A stretch of 64,000 bases of DNA from Muricea muricata (lineage: Eukaryota > Cnidaria > Anthozoa > Malacalcyonacea > Plexauridae): NCBI GenBank assembly GCA_963855995.1, contig OY979720.1, positions 1,428,501 through 1,492,500 on the forward strand. Reading direction: 5' to 3'. The notes below the pieces were generated by a model. It was given only the letters and a program-made list of their open reading frames with translations, was not told the DNA's origin and did no database searches. A program made the translations under genes and the position numbers. Shown piece by piece: positions 1 through 13,000 of the stretch (the stretch's first letter is position 1; the number at the start of each line of letters is the position of its first letter).

Positions 1-464
1 CATTTCTAATATAAAGATATATTTTAAAGAGGTTATTTGATATTGCATGATGATAAAAGGGGCCGTTCGAGTTGTTATTTTTAATTCTAATATATATAGC
101 ATCGGCCAAGTTTTAATTTATGCGAGAGTGTATGATATACATATGCATGGTTTAAAGAGTTTTTTTAGTTACATCACAAACAGAGGAGCACTTTTAATCT
201 TTAGGGTGACACAGTGATAATATATGCTATATGAGATTGCTTTTGATAATAGTTCAGTTATATTAATCCAACTGCTTGCATAGTTGCATTCCTCCAATGC
301 TTGCCTTAATTACCACAGGCACAATATAGTGAATTGACAGTAGTCATTACCACTCAGCAGTGCTATGACCTACGTGCCGCCCTATTTTCATGCAGTTATA
401 CTGAAAGTTATGCTGGTTGTCGTGCAGAGATCATTTTGCTCGAATTTGCATATTCTTTTTCTAG
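1..464. other. Left edge, upstream intron or exon of gene 1
   Basis: No exon could be fixed here. A short open stretch around 318-413 has several cysteines and lies behind a possible acceptor (cacag at about 317), but no donor brings it in phase with the exon starting at 465. It may be part of the same gene, or intron. The real 5' end, with any signal peptide, must lie here or left of the window. Confidence 0.3.
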
Positions 465-1111
465 ATGCCAGAATTCTACATTCAAGTCTATAAAGCGCAG
501 TCGGATGCCATGAAACCGTTGAAAGACCTGCTTGATGATGCCAACACTTTCCTTGATGTCATTTGGGATGATAAGTGTTTGAAAACAGTACGGGAATTGG
601 CATGTATGCCCATGTACTGCTCGGAAACAGATGACCAGATTATTCAGATTAAAAACAAGAGAAAGGATTGTAATGAAGCTATGGAATGGTATGTTATATA
701 TTTACAGAACGACTGGATCGTTTCTTTGTATTGATGCTTTAGTAGCAACGTTTTGAAGACCACGTTTCTGATGTCAGATCACAAAGCAGTTTTGCATCTA
801 ATCTTGGGAAAAATTTGGAAGTTTTCCAAAAATTTAAACTTTTCTAATGATTCATTTTAATTTTTGATAGCGTCTCAAAATCAACAGATAAGTTGGAATC
901 GTTGACGGAAGGAACATTGATCCCAGACGAAACGGTGACTGAACTCCGAGGTGCTATCAAAGACAGCTGTGAATCGATCATTAAAACATTTGAGGATCTG
1001 ACGAAAAGTACACCGCAGACGAAAAAAACTGCCGGAGGAGGAGTTTTACCTGTACAGATTTCTGTCTCTTTGATCTTGGCGGCTGTTTTGCTTTCCTTGA
1101 AAATGTTTTAG
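465..1111 (+). CDS. 3' part of a Cys-containing, probably GPI-anchored protein
   Basis: Two exons are visible. The first, 465-688, follows the acceptor ttttctag and ends at gtatgt in phase 2. The second, 871-1111, follows tttgatag and ends at a TAG stop. Together they encode about 154 residues. Cysteines are spaced as in a small disulfide-bonded helical domain (CLKTVRELACMPMYC, then KDCNEAMEC, then DSC). The C-terminus is a linker with a Gly triplet followed by a hydrophobic stretch (VLPVQISVSLILAAVLLSL) with only three residues after it and no basic cytoplasmic tail, which is what GPI-attachment signals look like. A type I membrane protein is the alternative. The ATG at 465 is directly at the splice site and has no signal peptide, so earlier exons are expected upstream. 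I do not recognise the family; a frizzled-type Cys-rich domain was considered but the spacing does not convince. Confidence 0.55.
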
Positions 1112-1650
1112 CAATCACGTGAAACGTCTTGTTGTATAACAACTCCATAATTATATAATCGTAAGAATATTTGTAATCTCGTGAATATTTGTAATCTCGT
1201 GACCTAACAGTAATTAGCAATACTATAAAATACTTCATACAACAAGATAATAAAGACCGCACTGTAGGATTACCTTCGTTTTCATAAGTTAAGTTTTTAG
1301 AAAAACTATGCATAGTAGAAATTTACTAAACATTTCTCGTGTGATAACTAGAGTAGGATACAAAAACTACACAATGTTCATAAATGTACACAAATAATAA
1401 GTACATTTTGTATTTCTTAGGAAGTAAATATAAGCTTGAACTTATTTATCGTCTATTTTGTTTCTTATCACACAACTCTTTTAACGACCAAGTTATTTAT
1501 GCCGTTTCTTCACAGCCACTGATGAGTTTCTAAGCTTGCTAAAGTTTTTGGCAAACTTTGTCAAGTGTATTGAGTGATTACGGTGCGTCATTGCTTACGC
1601 ACAAATATTTCAAATCAATTACGTCACAATACCCTAATGCTCTGCTCCAG
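1112..1650. other. Short intergenic region, gene 1 to DBF4
   Basis: Holds the gene 1 3' UTR and presumably the DBF4 promoter and first exon, which I could not locate. Otherwise AT-rich and featureless. Confidence 0.4.
1249..1254 (+). terminator. Poly(A) signal AATAAA of gene 1
   Basis: AATAAA lies about 138 bases after the TAG stop of the preceding gene on the same strand and before the next gene; it is the most likely cleavage signal. Confidence 0.5.
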
Positions 1651-4283
1651 CAGACTTTACATTCATTAAACTTCATGAAAAAACATTGAAAGTGGCTTCA
1701 ACTCGCGGTTCAAATCCTAGAAAATATCGGAAAAAAGAAAAATGGAGCAATCTACTCAAAGGCCAGTCCTTTTACATTCATTTGCCGGACTCTCAGAAAA
1801 CAAAAAGATTAGAAAAAAGATTGAGTACTTTTGGCGCAGTAAGTTGTCGAAATGTTTAGTTTTTGGAGCATAATAAACTATATCTAGATCCTAATGTTTG
1901 AAAAAATTGTTTTTTTACACTACCGTATTCGAGTAATAACAAAATATATACGCCATCAAAACACATTATATAACATAACGAGAAACAAACTACGCCATCT
2001 CATACCGACGTTGTGTGGGTAAACTACCCGAAGAACGTTTCACTGTCTCTGACTAATATGTTTATTACTCATCATTGTTGGCCAGTTATTGTTACTGTAG
2101 GATTGTACTTGTCGTTGCTGTATTTGTCGTAACATAAATTCCTCATTCCTAACTCTCTCAAAACTGTATAATTTATTTATCATTAGGTTGTAGAAACGTT
2201 TTTTCACAAAGGAGTACATTTTGTCATTTCGTCTGAGCTGCAACGTATTCCTGAAAATAAGGAATACAACACTCGAACGAGTCCATTACCAAGAAACAAT
2301 ACAATTGAAACGAAATATGTAAGTGACAACTCGACTTTAATTGTAGAATGGGTTTATACAGTTTGACCGCTTCTCCACATTAAGGTTCAAGTTCACTTGA
2401 CATGGACAAAAACACTTTATTACTGTGATTTACTCCTACTTTTCCCTCGACTAGGCGACCCGTACTAGCTCGGTTCTAAAGAAAGTTAATCTAAAATATT
2501 CAAGCCAATATCATGAGGTGATTACAGCGGCAAAGAACTGGGGTATTAAGATAAAATCTCTGTTCGCTGTCAGCCAGTGGTTGAATGAGGTTGAAAAACG
2601 AATGAAAGCAAGTCAAAAGCTGAGAGAAACTCCTCGCGTAAGAACACTCAAAAGAACCTTTCTAAAAGTTGAAGATTTTCATGGGTACGTGGGCAACTAA
2701 CATAGCTTGAAAGTCACAATATCAGTTATAATTGTGAATTTCTTGAGATTGATAATTTGAGATGCATGCCAAAGTTAAATCTCGCCAAGTTGAAGAAATT
2801 CGTTTTGACGCTTTAGTTGAAATCAGTAAATTAACAAATATTTTAAATAGATGATGCGCATGTTATGCGGTATTTAGCTAGCTATTTTCGTTCACAAAGC
2901 ATATCAACTATAATGAGAGTTGGCACAGCGTCTGGTATGTATGTTTTTAAACTTTCAACATTCAATGTTTTTTACCCTGAAGGCAATTCCTGTTTGCAAA
3001 CTATAATTAACACGCTTACTGACAGCCAGCTATAAAAATTAAAGGTTTTTCACATATTTTCCCAAGCTATACCATGATATAGCTGTACTACCTATAGCAA
3101 TTGCAAGCTAAATCAAATTGTATAGGTTTAAATTATACACATATAAAGTGTAAACTTCAAAGAAACTCTCACCAACCCCAATACACTGGACCAGGTAGCA
3201 TAAAAAGCAACCTTACTAGTGGCTAAAATCCAGAAATTGAAAAAATGCCCTAAACGGCTAAAGCTAGGTTGGCGTCTAGCGTCTTTTGTGTTTGCGTCAG
3301 AAAAGATAAATTCCAAACTATAAAAATAAGTTTTCAAATTATATTCAAATACCACTAATTACCGTATTAAATTGCGCATAAAATTGCATGCTGTCCTTTT
3401 ATTCAATCAGTATCCAATTTGTACCAGTTTAAAAGGACTTATACTGGCACAAACACGCATCTATGACCTTTCAGGTGTGGAGTAAAGACAGAGTGCGGAA
3501 TGCGGGATACATCCAGTCAAAATATAGAAGACATCTGGTCCCTAGCCAAAATAATGTAGTTGCCCGATTTTGCTGCTGCTGCCCGTTTTTCCATGCAGCC
3601 ACCATTTTGCAAGCGACGGAGTAAAGGCCTAGGTCTAGGCTGGTAGTTCACCACGTTCCCAACTTTTCCTATAATTCATGCAATTTACAGGAACTTAACT
3701 TGCAGTAACAATTCATTTTCTAGTGACAAAAGTACGAAATAATTTAATCCCTAGCTAAAATAATGTACTTTACCATGTTCTCTCTTCAATTCCTATAAAT
3801 CATGCAAGGTTACGAGAACTCAGTGACAATTATTCATTTTCAAGGAACTATAGACCTCTTATAAAAGAAATGGACGCATGGCCACAGATTCACATTGATT
3901 CTAGATCGTGTCCGTTCGATCAGGACACTCAGGTTAGCAAGACGTTCTCTTTTGAGGTGGACTCCAAACTTGAGAAAAAAAAATCGAAAGGAAAGCAGAA
4001 ACAGTCAGGTAACCGAGTTTAGAAAGTCTCATTTCGATGCACTAAGAAAAGTGTTGGCAAATTATGGTACTGATTGAGGAACAGTAGATGAGTCATATCT
4101 ATATTTGTAGGGTATTGTGAACCGTGTGACGTCAAATACAGAGATCTCAATGATCACTTGAATGGATCACAACACAAAAAGTACGCCAGAAATGATGCCA
4201 ACTTTAGATCCCTTGACAAGTTAATCGGACGAGGACCGAGTGCCAACCACTTAGGACAAGCCACGAAAAGGAAGCGAGCATAA
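1651..4283 (+). CDS. DBF4: DBF4-type regulatory subunit of CDC7 kinase
   Basis: DBF4 binds and activates CDC7, which phosphorylates MCM helicase subunits to fire replication origins. Exons with matching phases: about 1651-1838, 2187-2318, 2455-2684, 3845-4008 and 4111-4283 (TAA). All three family motifs are visible. Motif N (BRCT-like) reads LKGQSFYIHLPD with RLEKRLSTFGA, continuing after the intron as VVETFFHKGVHFVIS. A central block reads AAKNWGIKI and later LKRTFLKVED. Motif M reads NYRPLIKEMDAWPQIHID, created exactly by the phase-2 splice at 2684/3845, followed by SCPFD. Motif C is a C-x2-C-x9-H-x5-H zinc finger (CEPC, then DHLNGSQH). The protein stops soon after the zinc finger, so it lacks the long C-terminal tail of vertebrate DBF4. 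The start is not resolved: an in-frame stop lies at 1635-1637 and no in-frame ATG follows, so a 5' exon is missing from the model. Confidence 0.87.
2685..3844 (+). other. DBF4 intron of 1.16 kb
   Basis: Runs from gtacgt to the acceptor ttttcaag. No coding exon, RNA gene or clear repeat was seen inside. Two short stretches near 3540 and 3755 resemble each other (ccctagccaaaataatgta and ccctagctaaaataatgta), a weak local repeat. Confidence 0.5.
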
Positions 4284-4664
4284 GAATGACCTGATACCAA
4301 GATAAGACAATTCGATATGTGTACATGACTCACAGGAGCACAGTGACGAGCATAAGAATAGTGATTTGTGTCCGAAAATCTTAAAGGCAACTAAATAAGC
4401 AACGAGCCTGTTCAATCTATTGTTTAATATGAAATCAGTATTATCAGACTTTACAATTTACAACACAAGAGTTACTAATTATCTATATATGTATACATGC
4501 TTGTCTGGTCCATTTCACTCCTTGCACGTACGTATATAGCCACGTACGCAATTAGTATACTTACTATTTATATTCTCACAGTTTTACTGTTTAATTTACA
4601 TTGACATATTGCAATTAATAATCGTGCTAAGTGCTTAGTTATTTGTTTATGCAAGAGTCGCATT
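4284..4664. other. Convergent intergenic spacer
   Basis: The 3' ends of DBF4 (+) and the knottin-like gene (-) face each other across about 380 bases. No other feature seen. Confidence 0.5.
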
Positions 4665-6704
4665 TTACTTTCCTGGATAACCACCATAGCCACCACCATA
4701 GCCACCACCATAGCCTCCAAGTCCAAATGGATCCGGGTCTGGCTTTCCGCATTTTCCATCAGCTGTAGAGATACAAACAATTATACAGATATTGAAGTCT
4801 TTTTCAGAACAATAACTTAATTGAGGTGTGGAATGAAGTATAGCAAATACGTTAGTGTCCTGGCATATATACTTCATGCCAATTATGTTGGCTGGAAGGT
4901 GAAAATTTAGGAGGGCATATCATGCTGATGTTATGTTTACAATATAAAGACAGTTTGTACTGCAGACTGTATGAGGAGAATCATGTTTAGTTTATGAACT
5001 TAGGAGAAGTTCTAAACATTGCAGCTTCCTACACTTGCTTGTTTAATGCGTACAATGCACGTCACACAAACTACTTTCTGTCAGATCGTGATGACATGAC
5101 ATATTTGTTTCAAGGGTGTTATTTCTTATTTATGAAGAAAACAAGACAGATTCTTACCTGTACAAACGTGCGGTGCACAGCAGTCTAGTAGACTCTCACA
5201 GGAACGACCAAACAAATTGCAACCAAGATCCCCAACAAGATCAATAGGAGGCTGAATAGCTGGGGCAGGTGGAGGCGGCATAGGATTGTCAGTTGGGTAT
5301 TCACATCGACTAAAATCACCTGATTGAGAAACAATCACAGTTAATTCAATATTAATAAATAATCTGTGACATTTACTTTATTGCACATTTTAATTTTTCC
5401 ACGCTATATAAAAACATTCTTATGCACTTTAAAACATCCCTTCTTCTTCCTCATCCAATTCTTAATGAATTCATCTAAACTCCCATGTCCAATGTTTTGT
5501 TCTGGTGGTTTGGGATTTAATATGCTCATAGAGTAATGATTTTCCCAAAAGTCGGTAACAACCAATAATTCATAATCCAACAACCAATAATTCATAATCC
5601 AACAACCAATAATTCATAATCCCAGCCCTATGAAAATCAATTCCTCATTGCTAACAGGAATAAAAGGAGTTTAAAAACGAAGCCTCAGTTAGAACAAAGA
5701 TGTTCACGCTATCATCACTTGAGTCATTTTGTCTGTTGACTATTTCCCCGAAAGAAAACTGAACAACTTCAGTGAACTTACCGAAATCCATACATCTCAG
5801 AACGCCACAGCAATCTTCATGCGCAGTACAATCGGCGTACCTGTAACCACACGTTTCTTCTTCTTCTTCTTCAACGAAGGGTAGTTCTGTAGAGTAGGGC
5901 AGTACAGCACCTAGATGTAGAACAGAAATTTCATTTTAGACACAACACATCTCTGTCTTCACTGGCACTCAGCAATTAATTTTTTCACAAGAATTCAAAA
6001 CCTGAGCAAGTTCGTATCGCTACACAAAGTAGAATCTTTTCGTTTTTGATAAAAATGCGTCCATTCACTTCAATATCAAACTTACAGTTCAAAAATGAAT
6101 ACGCAGTAAGATCAAGAGAAACGTAAAACGAAAAACAAACAATGTCCCGCCTGCCTTGCTATTTAATAATGCTGTTGACAACAGCATGAGAGATTCTTGG
6201 TCAATAAGTAGTCACGCAAACCCAAACCGAGTTTCTGATGTAATCTCATGACTTCAACCGAATCAAGTTTAAATTGAAATCAATGATTCTTTCTGATGAA
6301 ATAAGAAAGCCTAAATCTTAATTATTTTATATTGCGTGATTGGCTCTAGAGTAAAAACAGCCCAATTGGCTAATTAGAATAATATGCGCAAAGGTCAGAG
6401 CATTTTTTAAAATTTTAAGCAAAATGTTCAATGTTCATGCGTATTACACATATATCTTTGGGTCAAAGTTATCCGAAACTATACAGATCCTTCTTTCGCG
6501 GTTTACTGAGCGGGCGTTATAGAAACAATGAATGTACTCTGATGTACATTTGTACACGAATACAAAATCTCTTGTCACATGTAGCGCAGTGATACTTAAA
6601 ATATGTTGTAGTCGTAGTGTCGTTAATACATCGAGTATACACTTACCATAGGCGAATGAGACGATTTGACATACTACCAGAAAGAGAAATAGTTTTCCCG
6701 ACAT
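4665..6704 (-). CDS. Secreted protein with two knottin-like six-Cys modules
   Basis: Four exons read on the minus strand: 6704-6647, 5910-5782, 5319-5158 and 4762-4665, all joined in phase 1, giving 148 residues. The product starts with a clear signal peptide (MSGKLFLFLVVCQIVSFAYG), then a short acidic run of six Glu, cysteine module 1, a Pro-rich linker, cysteine module 2, and a Gly-Tyr repeat tail ending GGYPGK. Both modules have the inhibitor-cystine-knot order with a CC pair: C-x6-C-x5-CC-x4-C-x8-C and C-x6-C-x5-CC-x4-C-x6-C. In each, the intron falls between cysteines 5 and 6, so the modules look like an exon duplication. Small secreted knottins include channel ligands, protease inhibitors, antimicrobial and signalling peptides; nothing here decides which. 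The exon and splice evidence is strong, the function unknown. The Gly-Tyr tail would suit binding to matrix or self-association. Confidence 0.8.
5559..5622. repeat. 22-bp tandem repeat, 2.9 copies
   Basis: The unit caaccaataattcataatc plus caa or cag occurs three times in a row in an intron of the knottin-like gene. The first two copies are identical. Confidence 0.85.
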
Positions 6705-6785
6705 TTTCTTTCAGAATGTTTTGATCTAGTGATGTTCACTGTTTAATTTTCTTCACTCAACTGACAAGGATCACTTCACGTCTGT

Positions 6786-6793
6786 CTTTTATA
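6786..6793 (-). promoter_or_regulatory. TATA box of the knottin-like gene
   Basis: The minus strand reads TATAAAAG about 82 bases upstream of the ATG at 6704. That spacing leaves room for a transcription start about 30 bases downstream and a short 5' UTR, and it supports the chosen first exon. Confidence 0.65.
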
Positions 6794-9700
6794 CTCTCTC
6801 AAATCTTCCTGGGAGATGCTGACATTCCAAATCCCTGGCGTTCCCTCTAATGTTTGGGTTTGGCAAAGTGCTGTTGAGTCTTGACGTACTTCAAAATATC
6901 GAGTTTCAAATTTGTCGCACCCTGAATAGTTTTATCAAACATTTCCGTTTGTCATTCAAAAACACTCCTGTCAGCGTGATATCGTTTCAAGTAAACACAG
7001 GGAAGAAAAGATAGAACAAAAATGCGATTTTTCACTCTTCAAAAAAACTGTTTGGAAACATTGACAAATGATATATCTAAAGTTCATAAACCTACCGAAG
7101 TATATTATGGAGATAATATATCTTATCACACACAGGGAAAGAAAAATATAGTGCAAGGACCGAGCCATTTTGTTGAAAGAATAATCTCCACAAATGACTC
7201 AGCTTCCTTTATGTTCTTACAAACTCTCTAAATGATGTTTACAATATTCATGTTGTTTACGGCGTTTCAAGTTGGGGCACACTTGCCAACCATCCGTATT
7301 ACCGGATACATAAAACATTGCATATATTTGTTATAAAATAAGAAATGCCAAGATAAGATTAATTAGTCAAGTTTATCATCATATATTACTACTATCATTG
7401 TACAAGTTTTTGACTGAATAATATGTCTGATGGTAATTTAAAATAGACAATAGCAGTTGCAAGAGAGAATGCCAGTAAAGGTCGTAAGGTTAGTTACGTG
7501 ACTAATCCTAAGTATGGTTAAGTATGGTTGAATCACATAACAAAGAATAAAACGGAATATTTCAATGAAGAGATACGGTAGCTAGTCTCTTCCCTTGACA
7601 TCAGAAACAATTTAATCTGATACGCTTCGTGCGCGAACTGACAAGTTATAATTAGATATTACCGGGTTTCTTGCTTTATCACCGGGATATTCTAGTCTGG
7701 CGTAGAACATCCGGCATTACTTGCGTTTGTTTGTTTTGCAGGATGACATCTCAAGAGCACTTTGTACGTCACATGACAAAAACTGACTCGGTTATCATTA
7801 TTTCAGCATGTATGTGCATGTGTTGTGTTTCTAGAACATTTTTCAATCAAATATGTGGATCACATTACCAGCTCGATTATCCATTATTTTTAGTCACCAA
7901 TAACTTGTGAACGATAGAGCTAATTAACTTATGTGATTTTTCGAAGCACTAGGGCCTTCCAACAGGGGTCCTATTTTTATATTTCCCAGCCCAAATTTTG
8001 ACCAAATCCAATTGTCTAAGACGACATATCTCATAATCGTAGTGCAGCACGTCTTCGTCGAATCTTAATCGCACTTTTATTTTTTATTTGTTTTTTCCTA
8101 TTGAATGAATTCCCCGCAAGGAGTCCCATTTTCTCAGCAAAAATAGGCAATTTTATTTCCAACTTACGTTCTACCCTGATCAGGAGTCTTTTCCAAACAC
8201 AATATCGTATATCCATATAGTTTCAATAAAATATTCGCATTAAAATAGGCTGTTTTTTATTTCTAATGCGCGTGCGGAATTGTTTTCGTTCAAACTGAAT
8301 TTTCGCATGTTGGGGATTGCCTCCTTTTGTTTCGCCCAACAACTTAAAATCACGATCACACAATATACGTTTAATAAAGTGTAATGTAAAAGTTCACAGG
8401 TCACGTTGACATTAGATTATACCGTATCTGTTATACGGTATCCGGTTACAATCAATGAGTTAAATACTAGCGAACTGTTGTTCTAAGCTAGCGTTTGATC
8501 CAACGATCTTCCTCGAATGGTTTTTCTAATGGTCTTGGTTCTAATGTGTTTAACTATCATTTACAGGTTATATTTACACTAAATTATCGACCAGTCATTG
8601 TGGTTTCTGACGCAAGTTCTCTACGGAAAATATGCAAATTCATGAAGTCCCTACGCATAAGTTCCGACTGCGCCTTAGATAATTCGTTGCTATGTCATGT
8701 CTGTGTGTGGTTACGAAGGCCCTAGATTGTTACGATGCATTTTCGTTTGCCACATCATGCACGTTTACGCTAATTCTATATGATTATATAATGTCTACTG
8801 TTCCTTAATAATAAACTCGAAAGTCTCCGACACGCATTTCCTCTTGAGCACTTTTCGGACTTTTTTTTTTCTCTGGGCGCATAAACATGTGTCGTTTTAT
8901 CAACACCTATATGTCCAAAGCCAAAATGCCATTTGCTGGCCAGCTTACATGAAAAAATAGCATAAAGCAAATTTTTCGGTTTCCTTTCTTCTGCGTTGTA
9001 TATCGCACTAACTGCATGTCTAAGTTAATTTTTTAAGTGCATAGCGGAAAGAGATTAATATATAAACGCACGTGCACACACACTTAACTTAACGAGTTTT
9101 CATTTAGATTTGTTCAACGGTTTCCCTTGCATAGGGTCAAGGTAAGATGTGAAACAGGATTACATGGACGCATTCACAAGCACGAAATGCAACGGAATTA
9201 CAACCTGTCTCTATTTCCACTTTAACGGATTATCTTAACTTTGAAGTACAGCATTTATCATTTCAAATTTCTTAAATTAAATTCCCTACAATTTATTTCG
9301 AATTCGAGTCAATAAGGAAAACTTAATAAAAACAAAACCATTTAAAAGAAACTTAATCAGCTAGATTTTTGAATTTGTCTAAATATTAAAACAATATAAT
9401 TTTGAAGACAGGAAAAGACCCTCAAACGGAAACTCTAATGGGATGGAATATTGGAATTCGTTGAATTCTTGGTGTTGCACGCCATGTGAAGTACTTCATG
9501 ACATAGCCATTATAGGCATGACAGATGCAGGAAGACGAAAGATGGAGATTAAAAGTAGGAAGCTAACAATGTTTGCAATTTTGAGGTCCCCACATCAGCA
9601 TATTTCATCAAACATCGTTATCACAGCTCTGTCGTAAGGAAGCACTCAAGCGATAACTTAGTCTGGAATATTGTATTCCTTCTAAAACTCATCATCATTG

Positions 9701-10021
9701 AGAAGTTTTTAAGACGAGAGGCAGGATCTCAAATACAGAGACTCAATGTTGTTTTTCATGGTAATAAATATATTTCAAAGTTTTAACATGACTCAGCAAA
9801 CATTATATAACACAGTCTTCAGTCTAATATTACTACTAAACTGGGAATGATCTGATGATAATCACTCACTAATCTTGATTCTCGCTTTTACTCATCTATA
9901 TAGTTGCTTCCTTCAAATTTCCTATTTAAACTACCATTTCCACACGATGTCTTGTTGCCAAAGTTCTCTTACTAATTTCCCCCTTAGTCTGTACCATATT
10001 TTAGGCCATAATTGTATTTCT
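6794..10021. other. Gene-poor stretch of 3.2 kb
   Basis: No convincing exon. Open frames of 60-80 codons near 7022, 7671, 8495 and 9443 have no splice context, no recognisable family and ordinary composition for chance frames. The right end must hold the TTC14 3' UTR (minus strand). No RNA gene or well-formed repeat was recognised. Confidence 0.5.
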
Positions 10022-13000
10022 TCAGCTTTCATTATAGCTTTTGCTTCTCTGCCTTCTTCTGCCCTCACTTGTACTACGCCGTTCTTTATTATTCCTGCTT
10101 GTACTACGCCGTCCTTTATTATCCTTGCTTGTACTACGCCTTTCTTTATTATCCATGCTTATACTTCGTCTTTCTTTAATTCCCCAACTTCTACTTCTCC
10201 GACTATCACTACTACAACTTGTACTCCTGCGTCTTGTAGTACGCCGTTCTTCATTATCTCTGCTTGTACTTCGTCTTCCCCTTCTATTAGTTGTTCTCCG
10301 TCTTGATCGATCACATTTCAGACCAATGCTTCTACTTCTTGACCGATCTCTTTCACTACTACTATCATCACGCGAACCTCGTCGTCCTCTACTATCTCTA
10401 CTTGTACTCCTCCGTCCTCTGCCATTCTGACTTCTCCTACGTCTGACAATTGTCGACTCGTCACGCTCAAAGTTCCTCGTAGTTCGTTCGCGACTGCTGT
10501 CGTCTGAGCTACTTCTTGCATTATGTCGTACATTTCTCCTTCCATGTTCTCGTCTGTTCGTATTTTCCCGATGTTTTCCACCATAAGAATCGCTTTCTTT
10601 CAGCTTCTTACAACTTTCCTTACGTGTGCCTGAATCTCCTTGGTTTCTACTCATCGTAGCCCCATCTTTCCTCTCAACTGAACCGCTTCTACTTCTTGAA
10701 TGAGAAGTACGATGGAGCTTACTCTTGCCAGATATATTTTTGATAGTTTCCCTATCACCATTTCCAAACCTGCCTTTCTTTTCTTTATATTTTACTTCCT
10801 CCTCCTCTTCTTTACATTCTCGCCTTTCTCCAACATTTCCTAAAAATCCTTGCACGTTCCTTTCCAAATCTTTCCCCCTCACATTTCGATCTTCCATTCT
10901 ACCTTCCCCGGTTTCAGAAAACTTACGTTCACTTGCTACAAATGACCCTCGAGTATCACTGGATGTGGCTCCTGTCATTGCGCTGCTTTTACTCTCCATT
11001 AAACTGTGTTTCAATGTTCCCGGTGAATGTCCCTTAGGATCCTTTTCAATCCATTCATCACCTTTCCTGTCATTCCCTTCTCCTTCACTAGCAGTACTTG
11101 TGGTCTCGCTTTCACTACGACGTCTACGTTTCTTGCTTTTCTTCCCTTTCTTCTTTTTTCTGCAATATTTTTAATAATTAAGAAACGGATGGAAGAAAGT
11201 TTACAAGCAACGGATCACGCGTAATTTCATGTCTGCGTTTTCTCATTAGTTATTATTCGAACAATCAAGCATGAAGTTTACTTACCTTTTCTTCTTTCGA
11301 GCACTTTTCACGACATCCGGATCTGACTTGATCAGTTTTCTCACATGTTCAAACTTTTTTCGATTTTCGTGCAGCACACTTGCAGCCTTCCGAGCTTTAC
11401 TCTCATCTTCCACCAACTCCAAGAAGTGAAGTATTTATTGACAAATACGTGAAGTACCAGAGGAGGAGAGAAATCATGTATGGAAAGGTTGTACGAAAAA
11501 TAATTATAGACAGAATTTCCGGCAAAGCAAAATTGTTAAACACAGGAGATTATAAGGCGTAATTTTGTATATTTTTTTCAATGCGGTGTTTCGTTGCCAT
11601 GTTTGAGTAGTTTATGTATTGTATGGTTCAAATTGTGATAATGTATGGAGCACAAATTGATATATTCCGAATTTTGCAAAATAAAACATCAGTGGTTTTT
11701 TTTATATTTGAGGTTATGTGGCAATAATAAAGCAGATAATTTGGAAAAAATATAAGAACAATGATTATACATACCATGAAAAAATGCGGTTACGATTCAT
11801 ACATACCACACAAAAATATCAAAGTGCAACGACATAAATAGCAGTTGAAATAACCAACATACACCAACACAGTATATTTTCGTAAGCAGCAAGTTTTGTA
11901 CAAGATAGGAAAGACCAACGAAATCCACAAGAATGGCAACCACGACACACGAGATGAAAAGACAAGAGAAAACTTAAAATCAGGCCACGTGCAATATTGA
12001 TAAATACCAAGTATAAAACGTTGGCGCACCTTAGCAGCTAATAAAGCTTTCAGTTCTTCCAAATGCCCCCGGCTTGTAATACTTTGAGGATCCAGCTCTA
12101 ACACTTGTTCAAATATATTTATAGCATCTCTAATGTTTCCAACATTTTTTAACCTTCGCAAAAGAAAATTATTCTTCATCAAAAGGCTTTACAATGAGGT
12201 TTAACAAAGCCACCATCAAAAGTGGGCCCTCTAGAAATCAACTCAATATAATTATTACCTTAGTGCCTTCTCATACAATGTTTCTTTCAAGTACTTGCTT
12301 GCATTGTGATGTTTTGGATGCAGTTTCAAAGCTTGCTTGAAATCAACGATGGCCTTTTCGAATTTGTTTTGGTTTGCATACCTGTCAATGAGAAACAGCC
12401 ATGTTTGTGTAAGAAGCGTATGACATGAATTACCTAAAACCTATGAGAAATATAGGATCGTCGTCCTACATTTTCCTGACCTTTCAACGCAAGAATACTA
12501 TACCCACACTAGTCTCAACTTACAATGCGCCACGAGCAACCAAGGCTTCGGAATTTTCTTCATAAATGTTTAAAGCATGATTGAAATATTTCAGAGCTTT
12601 CTCATGATCACCGCTCTTGAAGCTATCCACACCGATGGCCGTCCTAAATTTGGAATGACATCATGGCTTTGGTAACGATTAAAATAGTCAAGGACAATAT
12701 CCGCGTTACTTTGAAACTATTATTTTTGGTATTCTAGAACTCTTATACTAACGTGTCCATTGACCATTTCTTAGACTGTTGTTTCCTCAAGGTATCTTTA
12801 TCACTGATTATCCATCTAACGTTAAACAAGGAACCATCGATTATATCGTGACTATTTTCAGCAGTCTACAAACATCAAAACAGCTGCTCTTATCTTTCTA
12901 CCTTTGACAAGATCTCAGTAACGAACTTGGAGGTTTACAGTCGATTCCTAAAACATCAACCAAGGTCTGCACATTGGTTGGATTGCAGAATCCGGGATCT

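Noticed and set aside
1707..1717. GGTTCAAATCC, a tRNA or SINE B-box-like motif
   Set aside because: No A-box or cloverleaf around it, and it lies inside the DBF4 coding frame.
1742..1860. ATG-started frame at 1742
   Set aside because: The DBF4 motif N is read in another frame of the same bases; the ATG frame ends soon and matches nothing.
9875..11174. Long plus-strand open frames opposite TTC14
   Set aside because: They are antisense shadows of the Arg/Ser-rich exon, Leu/Ser-rich by complementarity.
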